Positions 57,501 to 63,427 are shown, counted from the first letter of the stretch. The stretch is 64,000 nucleotides of DNA from Lepus europaeus (GCF_033115175.1 NC_084844.1:34195885-34259884), one strand, 5' to 3'. Program-made: numbers and translations. The notes: generated by a model not told the origin, from the letters alone.

Positions 57501-57629
57501 AATGGGCACATGTGTAAACTTTTGAATTTTCATGTGTAGGTTTCAGAGTTGGTGAAGCAGTATAAACGAGAACACCTGACAGTGTGGGGTAATGCCAGTT
57601 ATGAAATTGTAGAGAAGTGTTACAAAGAG
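27758..57629 (+). CDS. GDPD1: GDPD1 (GDE4), glycerophosphodiester phosphodiesterase domain protein, 5' part (exons 1-6)
   Basis: GDPD1 is an endomembrane lysophospholipase D that releases lysophosphatidic acid from lysophospholipids and helps make N-acylethanolamines. Six exons at 27758-27899, 39885-39927, 49766-49901, 51962-52007, 56929-57047 and 57540-57629 join in frame to 192 residues; the human protein is about 314, so the C-terminal third lies beyond the window. Residues about 4-27 form a membrane segment ([20 protein letters not shown]). The GDPD catalytic motif is present: HRG at 45-47, ENLENT at 51-56, ELD at 72-74 for metal binding, and SHD with His87 as the candidate acid/base. I chose the ATG at 27758 ([10 protein letters not shown]) because it gives the known N-terminus; there is also an in-frame GTG nine bases upstream with no support. 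All visible motif residues are intact. Confidence 0.95.
28381..29959 (+). other. GDPD1 intron 1, SINE-free 5' portion
   Basis: Apart from the CpG-island edge this is AT-rich unique sequence. The absence of SINEs for about 1.6 kb contrasts with the rest of the intron and may mark regulatory sequence near the promoter. Confidence 0.6.
29960..30290 (-). mobile_element. C-SINE, old
   Basis: First SINE in GDPD1 intron 1; head TACGCCACAGCGCAGGCCCC. Confidence 0.85.
30304..30652 (-). mobile_element. C-SINE, young
   Basis: About 27 T's at the A-tail end (30305-30331); head GCCACGGTGCCGGCC. Confidence 0.9.
30655..30982 (-). mobile_element. C-SINE, old
   Basis: Starts TTTTTTAAGATTTATTTACT, head TATGCCACAATGCTGGCCCC. 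Confidence 0.82.
31010..31120 (+). mobile_element. L2/MIR 3' fragment
   Basis: ACTATAAGTTCCTCAGGGCA followed by a CTGGTACATGATA end matches the ancient 'gcagggactgtgtctt' block of L2-related ends. Confidence 0.55.
31128..31432 (+). mobile_element. C-SINE, young
   Basis: Head GGGGCTGGCGCCGTGGCTCA; related AATAATAA sequence lies on both sides. Confidence 0.85.
31520..31839 (-). mobile_element. C-SINE, young
   Basis: 16-bp target repeat CCAAAGAATACTTTTT at 31504-31519 and 31840-31855. Confidence 0.93.
31930..32120 (+). mobile_element. Possible ancient repeat, unclassified
   Basis: GCAGAAAATTTGGAAGACAT and GAAAAATAAAAATAGTTCC resemble a phrase common in old mammalian repeats; I cannot name the family. 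A similar phrase is near 3238-3260. Confidence 0.3.
32589..32912 (-). mobile_element. C-SINE, old
   Basis: 12-bp target repeat TCTTTCATTCTT at 32577-32588 and 32913-32924. Confidence 0.9.
33425..33600 (+). mobile_element. MIR SINE
   Basis: Recognisable blocks are GCTTGAATCCTGGTTCTCC, TTGTGGCCTTAGCCATA and AGCACTAAGCATAAAAGTC, in the order of the MIR consensus. Confidence 0.65.
33690..34005 (+). mobile_element. Two fused plus-strand C-SINE 3' parts
   Basis: A young copy without head (33690-33918) runs into the tail of an old copy (33930-34005, ACCAGCAGATGGAAGACC to AAATAAATGAATAAAT). Confidence 0.75.
34006..34395 (-). mobile_element. C-SINE fold-back: young minus copy fused to a plus-strand tail
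   Basis: A minus copy reads to CTAGAACCCGG at about 34288, then, without its head, changes into a plus-strand CT tract and tail (CACTGTCCACTCTGCCTGTC to 34395). Confidence 0.8.
34889..35190 (+). mobile_element. C-SINE, old; first of a four-copy tandem run
   Basis: Head GGGGCCAGTGCTGTGACACA, A-tail to 35190. Confidence 0.85.
35197..35517 (+). mobile_element. C-SINE, old; second of four
   Basis: Shortened head GGGGGCCAGCGTGGGCTAAG. GCTTT(T)GGGG occurs at both of its ends. Confidence 0.85.
35525..35870 (+). mobile_element. C-SINE, old; third of four
   Basis: Head GGGGCTGGCTCTGTGGTGTA, tail of repeated AAATA units. Confidence 0.87.
35875..36212 (+). mobile_element. C-SINE, old; fourth of four
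   Basis: Head GTGCTAGCATTGTGGCATAA, tail CTTTCAAATACACAAAAAT. Confidence 0.85.
36247..36560 (-). mobile_element. C-SINE, old
   Basis: CTAATTTACT on both sides (about 36235 and 36562). Confidence 0.87.
36795..37132 (+). mobile_element. C-SINE, young
   Basis: Head GGCCGGTGCCGCGGCTCAC; lies in an ATTTATTTATTT target. Confidence 0.9.
37133..37459 (-). mobile_element. C-SINE, old
   Basis: Starts in the ATTTATTT run; head GGCCACAGCGCCGGCCCC. Confidence 0.85.
37460..37732 (-). mobile_element. C-SINE, old
   Basis: Shortened 3' part, head ACACCACGGTGCTGGCC. Confidence 0.83.
37748..38095 (-). mobile_element. C-SINE, young
   Basis: T-run 37751-37763, head AAGCCGCGGTGCCGGCC. Confidence 0.9.
38128..38477 (-). 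mobile_element. C-SINE, old
   Basis: T-rich tail with TTTTG repeats at 38128-38160; CACAGTT flanks both ends. Confidence 0.87.
38610..38745 (+). mobile_element. MIR fragment
   Basis: TTAACTCATTTAATTATGCC, ACAGATAAAGAAGCTCACAA and GGTCACACAAGTA follow the MIR core. Confidence 0.65.
38745..39045 (-). mobile_element. C-SINE, diverged
   Basis: TTTTTTTATTTGAGACGCAA start, diverged body. Confidence 0.55.
39138..39470 (+). mobile_element. C-SINE, old
   Basis: Head GGAGCAGGCATTGTGGTGCA, tail CTTTCAAGTAAATAAAT. Confidence 0.82.
39670..39835 (+). mobile_element. C-SINE, 5' truncated, just before GDPD1 exon 2
   Basis: Body and tail only (AAGTTCCAGGCTCCTGGCTT to CTTTCAAATAAATGAATAAA); ends about 50 bases before the exon 2 acceptor. 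Confidence 0.82.
39885..39927 (+). CDS. GDPD1: GDPD1 exon 2
   Basis: A very small 43-nt exon coding [14 protein letters not shown] and two bases of a histidine codon. The acceptor is TTCGCAG and the donor is GTAAGT. It contains the metal-site ENT motif, so skipping it would both shift the frame and destroy the active site. Confidence 0.95.
39928..40699 (+). other. GDPD1 intron 2, SINE-free start
   Basis: AT-rich unique sequence with no repeat or exon I can name; a T-run of about 23 bases is at 40659-40681. Confidence 0.55.
40700..40985 (+). mobile_element. C-SINE, diverged
   Basis: Body from GCAACTTGGGACACCCGCCT to ATTTCAAATAAATATAT. Confidence 0.65.
40986..41320 (-). mobile_element. C-SINE, old
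   Basis: AAGATTTTATTTATTTTATT start, head ATGACACAATGCTGACCC. Confidence 0.82.
41789..42133 (+). mobile_element. C-SINE, young, first of two in the same site
   Basis: Head GCTGGCGCGGCGGCTCAATA; flanked by AAGTAGAGCTGAG (41776-41788) and AAGTAGAGATGAG (42134-42146). Confidence 0.9.
42147..42450 (+). mobile_element. C-SINE, young, second of two in the same site
   Basis: Head GCCAGCGCCACGGCTCACTA region; followed by a third site copy AATTAGAGCTGAG at 42451-42463. Some 30 bases before the CT tract are missing. Confidence 0.88.
42565..42815 (-). mobile_element. C-SINE fold-back: minus 3' half fused to plus tail
   Basis: Minus copy to CAGATCTCCCACTAC at about 42725, then plus-strand CT tract and CTCTCAAATAAACAAAAAAA. 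Confidence 0.75.
42812..43075 (-). mobile_element. C-SINE, diverged
   Basis: TTTTTTTTGAGAGGCAGAG to CAAATGCTTGCTCC. Confidence 0.7.
43093..43402 (-). mobile_element. C-SINE, diverged
   Basis: TTTTTTTAATTTTATTTATT to AAATACCCACCCCCC. Confidence 0.72.
43410..43736 (-). mobile_element. C-SINE, old
   Basis: T-run 43411-43423, head ACGTCACAGCGCTGGCCC. Confidence 0.87.
43905..44188 (-). mobile_element. C-SINE, very diverged
   Basis: GGTCTCCCATGTATGTAGCA and AAATGCCCACCC remain visible. Confidence 0.55.
44633..44762. mobile_element. C-SINE-derived hairpin (two opposed heads)
   Basis: A plus-strand head (GGGGCCGGTGCTGTGGTGTA) with a short body is fused to a minus-strand head (CTACACCACAGTGCCGGCTCC). 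The two heads are near-perfect reverse complements and enclose about 85 bases. Confidence 0.8.
44795..45124 (+). mobile_element. C-SINE, young
   Basis: 13-bp target repeat GAATGCATGGAAA at 44782-44794 and 45125-45137. Confidence 0.93.
45208..45537 (-). mobile_element. C-SINE, old
   Basis: TATTTATTCATTTATTTATT start, end CATCAAATGCTGGCCC. Confidence 0.8.
45595..45712 (+). mobile_element. L2-like 3' fragment
   Basis: CTTACTGGTTTCTCAATCCC, TAATACCTGGCTCAGCCTC and the surrounding order resemble the L2 3' end; weak. Confidence 0.4.
45760..46082 (+). mobile_element. C-SINE, old, with long A-tail
   Basis: Diverged body; GAACAAAGCAG occurs before it and again near 46036, ahead of a run of about 26 A's at 46057-46082. 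Confidence 0.65.
46415..46510 (+). mobile_element. MIR 3' fragment
   Basis: TCTCATCTGTAAGATGGGAC followed by AATAATAAAACCTCAATAT matches the MIR tail. Confidence 0.6.
47018..47060 (+). other. Possible DNA-transposon end (Tc1/mariner-like)
   Basis: TACACTCATGGCCAAAAATT resembles the outer end of some Tc1-type elements. No matching opposite end or transposase fragment was found, so the call is weak. Confidence 0.2.
47316..47399 (+). mobile_element. C-SINE, 5' piece only
   Basis: GTAGGTGTTATGGTGCTGTG to CTGGGATCCAGTACTAGT, then cut by the following minus copy. Confidence 0.7.
47400..47733 (-). mobile_element. C-SINE, chimera of young and old types
   Basis: The 3' two-thirds (to CCTTCCCGGGC, about 47632) are young type; the 5' third (CACATTAGCAGAGAGCAG to CACCAGGCCCCC) is old type. 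Confidence 0.78.
47768..48098 (+). mobile_element. C-SINE, old
   Basis: Head GGGCTGGTGCTGCGGCAGAG, tail CTTTCAAATAAAAATAAATA. Confidence 0.88.
48101..48370 (+). mobile_element. C-SINE, chimera of young head and old body
   Basis: Young type to GTTGCCCCTCTTCC (about 48206), then old type from CACCCACTTGGGAGACCCAA to CTTTCAAATAAATACATT. Confidence 0.8.
48377..49065 (-). mobile_element. LINE-1 ORF2 fragment, split by a SINE
   Basis: The plus strand carries the antisense of the L1 reverse-transcriptase region: GTACAAATCTTTCATCTCTG, CCTAAGTATTTTATTCTTTT, then after a 350-base SINE AGATTGTTTATTGTTAGTG, TATCCATCAACTTTGCTGAA. The L1 itself therefore runs on the minus strand. It is diverged and short, with no working frame. 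Confidence 0.8.
48489..48839 (-). mobile_element. C-SINE, young, with 44-base A-tail
   Basis: T-run 48491-48534, head GCCACGGCGCCGGCCC. About 28 body bases are missing after GCTGCGGCTGGAG. It splits the L1 fragment. Confidence 0.92.
49321..49650 (+). mobile_element. C-SINE, young
   Basis: Head GGCCGGCATCGCGGCTCAC; about 115 bases before GDPD1 exon 3. Confidence 0.9.
49766..49901 (+). CDS. GDPD1: GDPD1 exon 3
   Basis: A 136-nt exon with acceptor TTTATTTCTTCAG and donor GTAAGT. It codes [18 protein letters not shown], then [14 protein letters not shown] and ISDLKYC, and so carries the ELD and SHD catalytic elements. Confidence 0.95.
50000..50314 (-). mobile_element. C-SINE, old
   Basis: Perfect 18-bp target repeat GTAAATAATTTTTTAAAA at 49982-49999 and 50315-50332. 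Confidence 0.92.
50329..50492 (-). mobile_element. C-SINE, old, 5' half missing
   Basis: Runs to CTTCCGGGTCTCCCACAC and stops. It starts in the right target repeat of the previous copy. Confidence 0.8.
50632..50935 (-). mobile_element. C-SINE, diverged
   Basis: GAGAGGGAGGGAGAAAGAT and AAACAGTTGTCCCC. Confidence 0.65.
50949..51319 (-). mobile_element. C-SINE, young
   Basis: 17-bp target repeat CCCCTTACTTGCTTTTT at 50932-50948 and 51320-51336; two T-runs in its tail. Confidence 0.92.
51354..51645 (+). mobile_element. C-SINE, old
   Basis: Head GGGGCTGGTGCTGTGGCTAA; tail replaced by TGCCTTTTGAGTTTAAAG. Confidence 0.83.
51962..52007 (+). CDS. GDPD1: GDPD1 exon 4
   Basis: A 46-nt exon coding [15 protein letters not shown] plus one base. 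The acceptor is TCTGTTCCAG and the donor is GTACTG, a weaker match than its neighbours. Confidence 0.93.
52155..52495 (-). mobile_element. C-SINE, intermediate type
   Basis: GATAGGTAGAGTTAGAGAG start. AGGCCTACAGAT precedes it and recurs at about 52743. Confidence 0.87.
52496..52742 (-). mobile_element. C-SINE, old, shortened
   Basis: T-run, then GGAAGGCAGAGTTACAAAGA to GGTGGCTTAACCTGC; lacks the head. Confidence 0.78.
52928..53248 (-). mobile_element. C-SINE, old
   Basis: TTGTACTTCT on each side (about 52894 and 53248). Confidence 0.85.
53519..53846 (-). mobile_element. C-SINE, young
   Basis: T-run 53519-53530, head GAGCCACGGCGCCGGCC; TTTTACTTT flanks. Confidence 0.92.
53915..54085 (+). 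mobile_element. C-SINE, 5' truncated
   Basis: GATGGGAGACCTAGAAGGTG through a CT tract to TAAGTAGATGAAAAATG. Confidence 0.75.
54608..55057. mobile_element. C-SINE fold-back: plus copy fused to minus copy
   Basis: Plus head and body 54608-54838, then minus body and head from about 54839 to 55057 (AGTGCCAGCCC). Both heads face outward and both tails are gone. Confidence 0.82.
55058..55375 (-). mobile_element. C-SINE, old
   Basis: TATTTATTTGAAAGTTAGAG to ACACCACAGCACCAAGCCCC. Confidence 0.85.
55478..55788 (-). mobile_element. C-SINE, old
   Basis: ACTTTATTTGAAAGGCAGAG to GCTACGCCACAAAACC; part of the head is lost. Confidence 0.83.
55870..56150 (-). mobile_element. C-SINE, old
   Basis: TTTTTTGTTTGTTTGTTTTA tail, head TGTGTCACATTGCCAACCCC. 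Confidence 0.82.
56234..56570 (-). mobile_element. C-SINE, old, with G-run
   Basis: A run of 13-14 G at about 56293-56306 replaces the usual GA-rich part. Confidence 0.83.
56929..57047 (+). CDS. GDPD1: GDPD1 exon 5
   Basis: A 119-nt exon coding [20 protein letters not shown], then [15 protein letters not shown] and MLIKK. The acceptor is TTTCTCAG and the donor is GTACTG. The INIDIK strand is typical of the GDPD TIM barrel. Confidence 0.95.
57540..57629 (+). CDS. GDPD1: GDPD1 exon 6
   Basis: A 90-nt, phase-0 exon coding [20 protein letters not shown] and [10 protein letters not shown]. The acceptor is CATGTGTAG, with a poor pyrimidine tract, and the donor is GTAAGC. It is the last exon I can find in the window. 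Confidence 0.93.
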
Positions 57630-57697
57630 GTAAGCTTCAAAAAATGATAGTGACCTATCTTTGTTGTTATAAATAGTAAGTTGTTACAGTAATTACT

Positions 57698-58021
57698 TTT
57701 TTTTAAAGATTTTATTTATTTATCTGAAAGAAAGATACAGAGAGCAGAGGCAGAGAGAGAGAAGTCTTCCATCTACTGGTTCGCTCCCCAGATGGCTGCA
57801 ATGGCTGGAGCTGTGCTGACCCAAAGCCAGGTGCCAGGAGCTTCTTCCAGGTCTCCCATGTGGGTGCAGGGGCCCAAGGATTTGGGCCATCCTCTACTGC
57901 TTGCCCAGGCTATAACAGAGAGCTGGATTGGAAGTGGAGCAGTCGGTACTTGAACTGGTGCCTGTATGGGATGCCGGTACTGCAGGTGGCGGCTTTACCC
58001 GCTATGCCACAGCATGGCCCC
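57698..58021 (-). mobile_element. C-SINE, old
   Basis: CAGTAAT on both sides; starts about 70 bases after GDPD1 exon 6. Confidence 0.87.
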
Positions 58022-58217
58022 AGTAATAATATTTTAAAATGATCTTATTTCTTACTTTATGCAAAGGCATGTGGTACTGAGTAGGAGCAACTAACTGAAA
58101 GTTTACTAATAGAGATTGTGGATTTGGACTTTGTGATTTAAATTCCATGTAATCAGATTGGCCAACAGGATTATTATTTTCACGTGATAATTTTCTTTAC
58201 CAGCTTTTTCTTTCTTT

Positions 58218-58537
58218 TTTTTTTAAGATTTATTTTATTTATTTGAAAAGCAGAGTTACAGAGAGGTACAGGCAGAGAGAGAGAGATCTTCCACCTGCTG
58301 GTTTACTTCCCAGATGGCTGCAACGACCAGAGCTGTCCTGATCCAAAGCCAGGAGCCAGGAGCTTCTTCCAGATCTCCCATGCGGGTGCAGGGGCTCAAG
58401 CACTTTGGCCATCTTCTACTGCTTTCCCAAGCCATGGCAGAGAGCTGGATTGGAAGTGCAGCAGCCGGGTCTTGAACCAGCGCCCATATGGGATGCCAGC
58501 GCTTCACGTTAACTCGCTGCACCACAGCGCTGGCCCC
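58218..58537 (-). mobile_element. C-SINE, old
   Basis: TTTTTTTTAAGATTTATTTT start, head GCACCACAGCGCTGGCCCC. Confidence 0.87.
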
Positions 58538-58552
58538 AATGTTTAGTCTTTT

Positions 58553-58909
58553 TTTAATTTAATTTTATTTTTTATTTTTTTGACAGGCAGAGTGGGCAGT
58601 GAGAGAGAGACAGAGAGAAAGGTCTTCCTTTTGCCGTTGGTTCACCCTCCAATGGCCGCTGCAACTGGTGCGCTGCGGCCGGCGCACCGCGCTGATCCGA
58701 TGGCAGGAGCCAGGTGCTTCTCCTGGTCTCCCATGGGGTGCAGGGCCCAGGCACTTGGGCCATCCTCCACTGCACTCCTGGGCCATAACAGAGAGCTGGC
58801 CTGGAAGAGGGGCAACCAGGACAGAATCCGGCGCCCCGACCGGGACTAGAACCCGGTGTGCCAGCGCCGCAAGGTGGAGGATTAGCCTATTGAGCCTCGG
58901 TGCTGGCTG
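58553..58909 (-). mobile_element. C-SINE, young
   Basis: Perfect 18-bp target repeat CCCAATGTTTAGTCTTTT at 58535-58552 and 58910-58927. Confidence 0.93.
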
Positions 58910-58932
58910 CCCAATGTTTAGTCTTTTAACTC

Positions 58933-59024
58933 TATAATGTTAGCTTCTTTTTCCCCTTTATTCAGTTAAATTTATTTGAGGGAAAGGTAAAAAGAAGCTA
59001 ACATTATAACAAATAAATTTAACT
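58933..59024. repeat. Interlocked inverted repeats, order A-B-A'-B'
   Basis: A (58933-58952, TATAATGTTAGCTTCTTTTT) is the exact reverse complement of A' (58989-59008). B (58964-58977, AGTTAAATTTATTT) is the exact reverse complement of B' (59011-59024). The order is interlocked, not nested. Confidence 0.95.
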
Positions 59025-59202
59025 AAATTAAGCCAAAACTGTGATTAGCAATATGTAAAAGCAAGGCCAGCCACCTACTGAATATTTTCTGATTAAAGGA
59101 AATATGTCTATAAAGATAATTTTTAATGTTTAGAAATAGTATCCTAAACCTCTGTAAGCTAATTCTGATATAGTCAACCAAGAATTTGAAAGTCAAAATG
59201 TG

Positions 59203-59550
59203 GGGCAGAAGTGATGGTGCAGCAGGTTAAGCTACTGCTTGGGATGCCCATATCCTATACCAGGGTGTCTGGGATCTGGAACTACTGCCTCAGCTTCAGA
59301 GCTAGCTTCCTGCTAATGTACCTAGGAGGCAGAAGATGATGGCTCAAGTGCTTAGGTTCTTGCCACTCACATGGGAGTCTCGGATGGAGTTCCTGGCTCC
59401 TGGTTTCAGCCTGGCCCAGCCCTGGCTATTGCAGGCATTTGGGGAGTGAACCAGTTGATGGAAGATTTCCCTTTCTCTGTCTCTGTCTCTCCCCCTCTCT
59501 CTGTCACTCTGCCTTTCAAATAAATAAATAAATAAACTTTTAAAAAATAT
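59203..59550 (+). mobile_element. C-SINE, old
   Basis: Head GGGGCAGAAGTGATGGTGCA, tail CTTTCAAATAAATAAATAAA. Confidence 0.85.
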
Positions 59551-59765
59551 TTAAAAAATTTAAATGTTGAAGAGTCTTTTTAGAATACAAGTGACAGGGC
59601 CAAAGATGTATGATGCTAGTGGCAAGTCTTAAATATAAAGCACTGTTTTGGAAAGGCCTTCCTTTCCTAGCAAAGAAGGTAAAAACACTAGTGTTTTTTT
59701 AGTGATTGGCACTATTATAATTCAAAGTACAAGTGAAGCCTTCCTTAAAACAAGTTTTGTTGTTG

Positions 59766-60045
59766 TTGTTTTAAGATTTATTTGAGAAGCAGGATGACAG
59801 AGAGAGAGAATCTTCCATTCCTTCATTGACTCCCCAGATGGTTGCAATGGCCAGGGCTGGGTCAAACCAAAGCCAGGATGCAGGAACTCCATCTGGGTCT
59901 CCCACATGGGTGGCAGAGGACCAAGTACTTGGGCCATCTTCTGCTGCATTAGCAGGGAACTGGATCAGAGTGGAGCAGCAGGGACTTGAACTGGCACTCC
60001 AGTATGGGATGCCAGTGTCACAGGCAGCTGCTTAGTGTGCTATAC
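59766..60045 (-). mobile_element. C-SINE, old
   Basis: AAAACAAG on both sides (about 59747 and 60046). Confidence 0.82.
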
Positions 60046-60404
60046 CAAAACAAGAAAATTTTATTTACATGCAGCAGGCTCTGTGATGTCCCAAGGTAGC
60101 CTGTGTACAAAAAAAAAAAAAAAAAAAAAAAAGGCAAACAGAGCAGTCTCTTGGCTGAGTGGCTTTAGCTCCTTAGAACTAAGACTTTTCATTAACTCAT
60201 CATTGTCTGATGGTGTTTTCAGGTGTTATTTCAAGAGAAATAATGTTCTGGAGGCTTCATGGTCCACTGACTTTTTTAACATGATCAAAAAGTTTTTCAA
60301 ATAAAAAGTGATAATATCAAATGTTAGAAAAGACAGAGAAATGATTGCTGGTTGGAACATAAAATATAGTACAGCTGCTCTCATTAAATAGATGGGTAGT
60401 TTCT

Positions 60405-60735
60405 TTTTAAACTTTTTTGTTTATTTGAAAGCCATGTGCATGCACACACACACTCACAGACAGACACACACACACAGAGCGATCTGTCATCTACTGATTT
60501 ATTCCTTTAATGTCCACAACAGCCAAGGTTGGACCAGGTTGAAGACAGGAGCCTAGAACTCAATCTGAATCTCCCACATGGGTTGCAGGGACCCGACTAC
60601 TTGAGCTGCCACTTGCTGCTATCCCCCACCCCCACCCTGGTGTTCGGTAGTAGGAGGTTAGTCAGTAGTGGAGCCAGGACTTGAACCCAGGTAGTGTGAT
60701 ATGTGAACATCCAAGTGACATCTTCACCATTGATC
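60405..60735 (-). mobile_element. C-SINE, diverged
   Basis: Contains a CACACACA tract at about 60433-60475; runs to ATCTTCACCATT. Confidence 0.6.
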
Positions 60736-60923
60736 CAGGAGCTTCTTCCAGGTGTCCCACACGGGTGCAGGGGCCCAAGGACTTGGACCATCTTCTTTCC
60801 CAGGCCTCTAGCCGGGAGCTAGCAAGGATTGGAAGTGGAGCAGCCAGGATATGAACCAGCACCCATATGGGATGACAGCACTGTAGGCAGCAGCTTGACC
60901 CAGTATGCCACAGTACCAGCCAC
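60736..60923 (-). mobile_element. C-SINE, 5' half only
   Basis: Starts inside the body at GATCCAGGAGCTTCTTCCAG and ends GCCACAGTACCAGCCA. Confidence 0.75.
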
Positions 60924-60929
60924 TATAAC

Positions 60930-61620
60930 TTTTTTTTTTTTTTTAAAGATTTATTTAATTTTTACGGGGCCAGCGCCAGGGAGCAGTAGGTTAATCCTCT
61001 GCTTGCGGCACCAGCATCCCATATGGGCGCTGGTTCTAGTCCTGGCTGTTCCTCTTCCAATCCAGCTCTCTGCCGTGGCTTGGGAAAGCAGTAGAAAATG
61101 GCCCAAGTGCTTGGGCCCCTACACCCGCATGGGAGACCAGGAAGAAGCTCTTGGCTCCTGGCTTCGGATCGGTTTAGCTTCAGCTGTTGCGGCCATTTAG
61201 GGAGAGAACCAACGGAAGGAAGACCTTTCTCTATGTCTCTTCCTATCGCTGTCTGTAACTCTACCTCTCAAATTAATAAATAAAAAAATCTTTTTAAAAA
61301 AGATTTAATTTATTGGTAAGAGTTACAGAGAGAGGTAGAACCAGAGAGAGAGAGAGAGAAGTCTTCTATCTGCTGGTTCACTCCCCAAATGACCACAATA
61401 GCCAGAGCTGAGCTGATCCAAAGCCAGGAGCCAGATCTCTCACCTGGGTCTCCCATGCGGGTGCAGGGGCCCAAGGAGTTGGGCCATCTTATGCTGCTTT
61501 CCCAGGCACATTAGCAGGGAGCTGGATTGGAAGTGGAGCAGTCGGAACTCGAACTTGCACCCAAATGGATGCTGACACTGCAGGCCATGGCTTAACCCAC
61601 TGCGCCACAGCGCTGGCCCC
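60930..61620 (-). mobile_element. C-SINE, old, host of a nested plus copy
   Basis: Pieces 60930-60966 and 61303-61620; CTATAACTTT flanks at about 60923 and 61620. Confidence 0.85.
60967..61300 (+). mobile_element. C-SINE, young to intermediate, nested
   Basis: Head GGGCCAGCGCCAGGGAGCAG, tail CTCTCAAATTAATAAAT. Confidence 0.87.
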
Positions 61621-61820
61621 TATAACTTTGTTTTTTAAAGCATAATACTGGAAACCTCCCAGATGCCCTCAGTGGATAAAATGGCTGAGTAAAGTCTGAC
61701 ATATCCATACAATGGGATACTAGTTAGCAATAAAAAGAAAGGAACTATCAATATCTGGAGCAGCCTAGATGATTCTCAAGGACAATATGTTTGTGGGAAA
61801 AAAAAAAAATCAACCCCCCA

Positions 61821-62076
61821 GGGGATGGCGCTGTGGCACAGCGCGTTAGCACCCTGGCCTGAAGCGCCAGCATCCCATATGGGCGCCGGTTTGAGACCCA
61901 GCTGCTCTACTCCCTATTCAACTCTGCTATGGCCTGGGAAAGCAGTAGAAGATGACCTAAGTCCTTGGGCCCCTGTACCCGCACAGGAGACCTGGAAGAA
62001 GCTCCTGGCTCCTGGCTTTGGAACAGCACAGCTCCGGCTATTGTGGCCAATTGGGGAGTGAACCAGTGGATAGAAG

Positions 62077-62114
<38 letters not shown>

Positions 62115-62160
62115 CTCCTCTCTGTGTAATTCTGACTTTCAAATAAATAAATCTTTAAAA
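61821..62160 (+). mobile_element. C-SINE, old, inside the ancient L1
   Basis: 17-bp target repeat AAAAAATCAACCCCCCA at 61804-61820 and 62161-62177. Confidence 0.93.
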
Positions 62161-62207
62161 AAAAAATCAACCCCCCAAAAGTTACAAACACAATATATAA
62201 CATTCTT

Positions 62208-62515
62208 TTTTTTATTTGACAGACAGAGTTATAGACAATAAGAAAGAGAGACAGGTCTTCTTTCTGTTGGTTCACTCCCCAAATGGCCGCTACGGCTGGC
62301 GCTGCACCGATCCAGTAGCCAGGAGCCAGGTGCTTCCTCCTGGTCTCCCACGCAGGTGCAGGGGCCCAAGACTTGGGCCATTCTCCACTGCCCTCCCGGC
62401 CACAGCAGAGAGCTGGACTGGAAGAGGAGCAACCGGGACTAGAACCCAGTGCCCATATGGGATGCCGGCACCATAGGCGGAGGATTAACCAAGTGAGCCA
62501 CGGCACTGAGCCCCT
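62208..62515 (-). mobile_element. C-SINE, intermediate type, inside the ancient L1
   Basis: AACATTCTT at 62199-62207 and again near 62520-62528. Confidence 0.9.
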
Positions 62516-62542
62516 ATAAAACATTCTTAAAACTAAATGTGG

Positions 62543-62890
62543 GCCGGCGCCACGGCTCACTAGGCTAATCCTCCACCTTGTGGCGCCGGCACACCGGGTT
62601 CTAGTTCCAGTCGGGGTACCAATCCTGTCCCGGTTGCCCCTCTTCCAGGCCAGCTCTCTGCTGTGGCCAGGGAGTGCAAAGGAGGATGGCCCAAGTGCTT
62701 GGGCCCTGCACCCCATGGGAGACCAGGAGAAGCACCTGGCTCCTGCCATCGGATCAGCACGGTGCGCCGGCCACAGCGCGCTACCGTGGCGGCCATTGGA
62801 GGGTGAACCAACGGCAAAAGGAAGACCTTTCTCTCTGTCTCTCTCTCTCTCACTGTCCACTCTGCCTGTCAAAAAAAAAAAAAAAAAAAC
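62543..62890 (+). mobile_element. C-SINE, young, inside the ancient L1
   Basis: Perfect 14-bp target repeat AAAACTAAATGTGG at 62529-62542 and 62891-62904. Confidence 0.93.
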
Positions 62891-63427
62891 AAAACTAAAT
62901 GTGGAGAGAGGATTGGTGGCTGCCAGAGGACAAGGACTGAGGGTGGGGAAGATACAAAGTAGCATTAGAGAGTCCTTTATTGGTGATGAAACAGATCTTT
63001 TTCTTGCTTGTGGCAGTGGTTACATAAATCTATACATAGGTTAAAATTGTATACCATAAATACAATGAAGGTGTAAGTTTAAATTTCTAAACTGTAAATA
63101 CATAAATAAAATTGTGACCATAAATATAAATATACACACACAGCGACATGAATGCAGGTTTTAAAAAATGGGGAAAACTGAATAAGCTCTGTAGTCTAAT
63201 TGACAGTAGTGTGCCAGCCTCAGTTTCTGGATTTGACACAACTGCAGTTTGTTACATCAAGATGGACGGAACTCAAGTTATTTTTGCAACTTCCTGTTAG
63301 TCAAGTTGTTTCAAAATAAAAACCTCACTTTTGGTCCATAGGCATAGAACTCTTCCCTGGATTTACGTATTTTTCCAGAAGCCACTGATTTTCATTTTAG
63401 AATATGAAAACTCCCAAAACCATTCAG

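Larger units (their letters stand above)
61630..63080 (+). mobile_element. Ancient L1 (L1M-type) 3' remnant, broken by three SINEs
   Basis: Pieces at 61630-61803, about 62178-62203, 62516-62542 and 62905-63080 read in order: AGATGCCCTCAGTGGATAAA, ATACAATGGGATACTAGTTA, GATTGGTGGCTGCCAGAGGA, GGTGATGAAACAGATC. This is the known order at the 3' end of old mammalian L1s. Confidence 0.75.

Noticed and set aside
61907-62965. Open frame of 352 codons on the minus strand
   Set aside because: It runs through two or three SINEs and the ancient L1; the protein is made of SINE phrases such as [19 protein letters not shown] that recur across the window.
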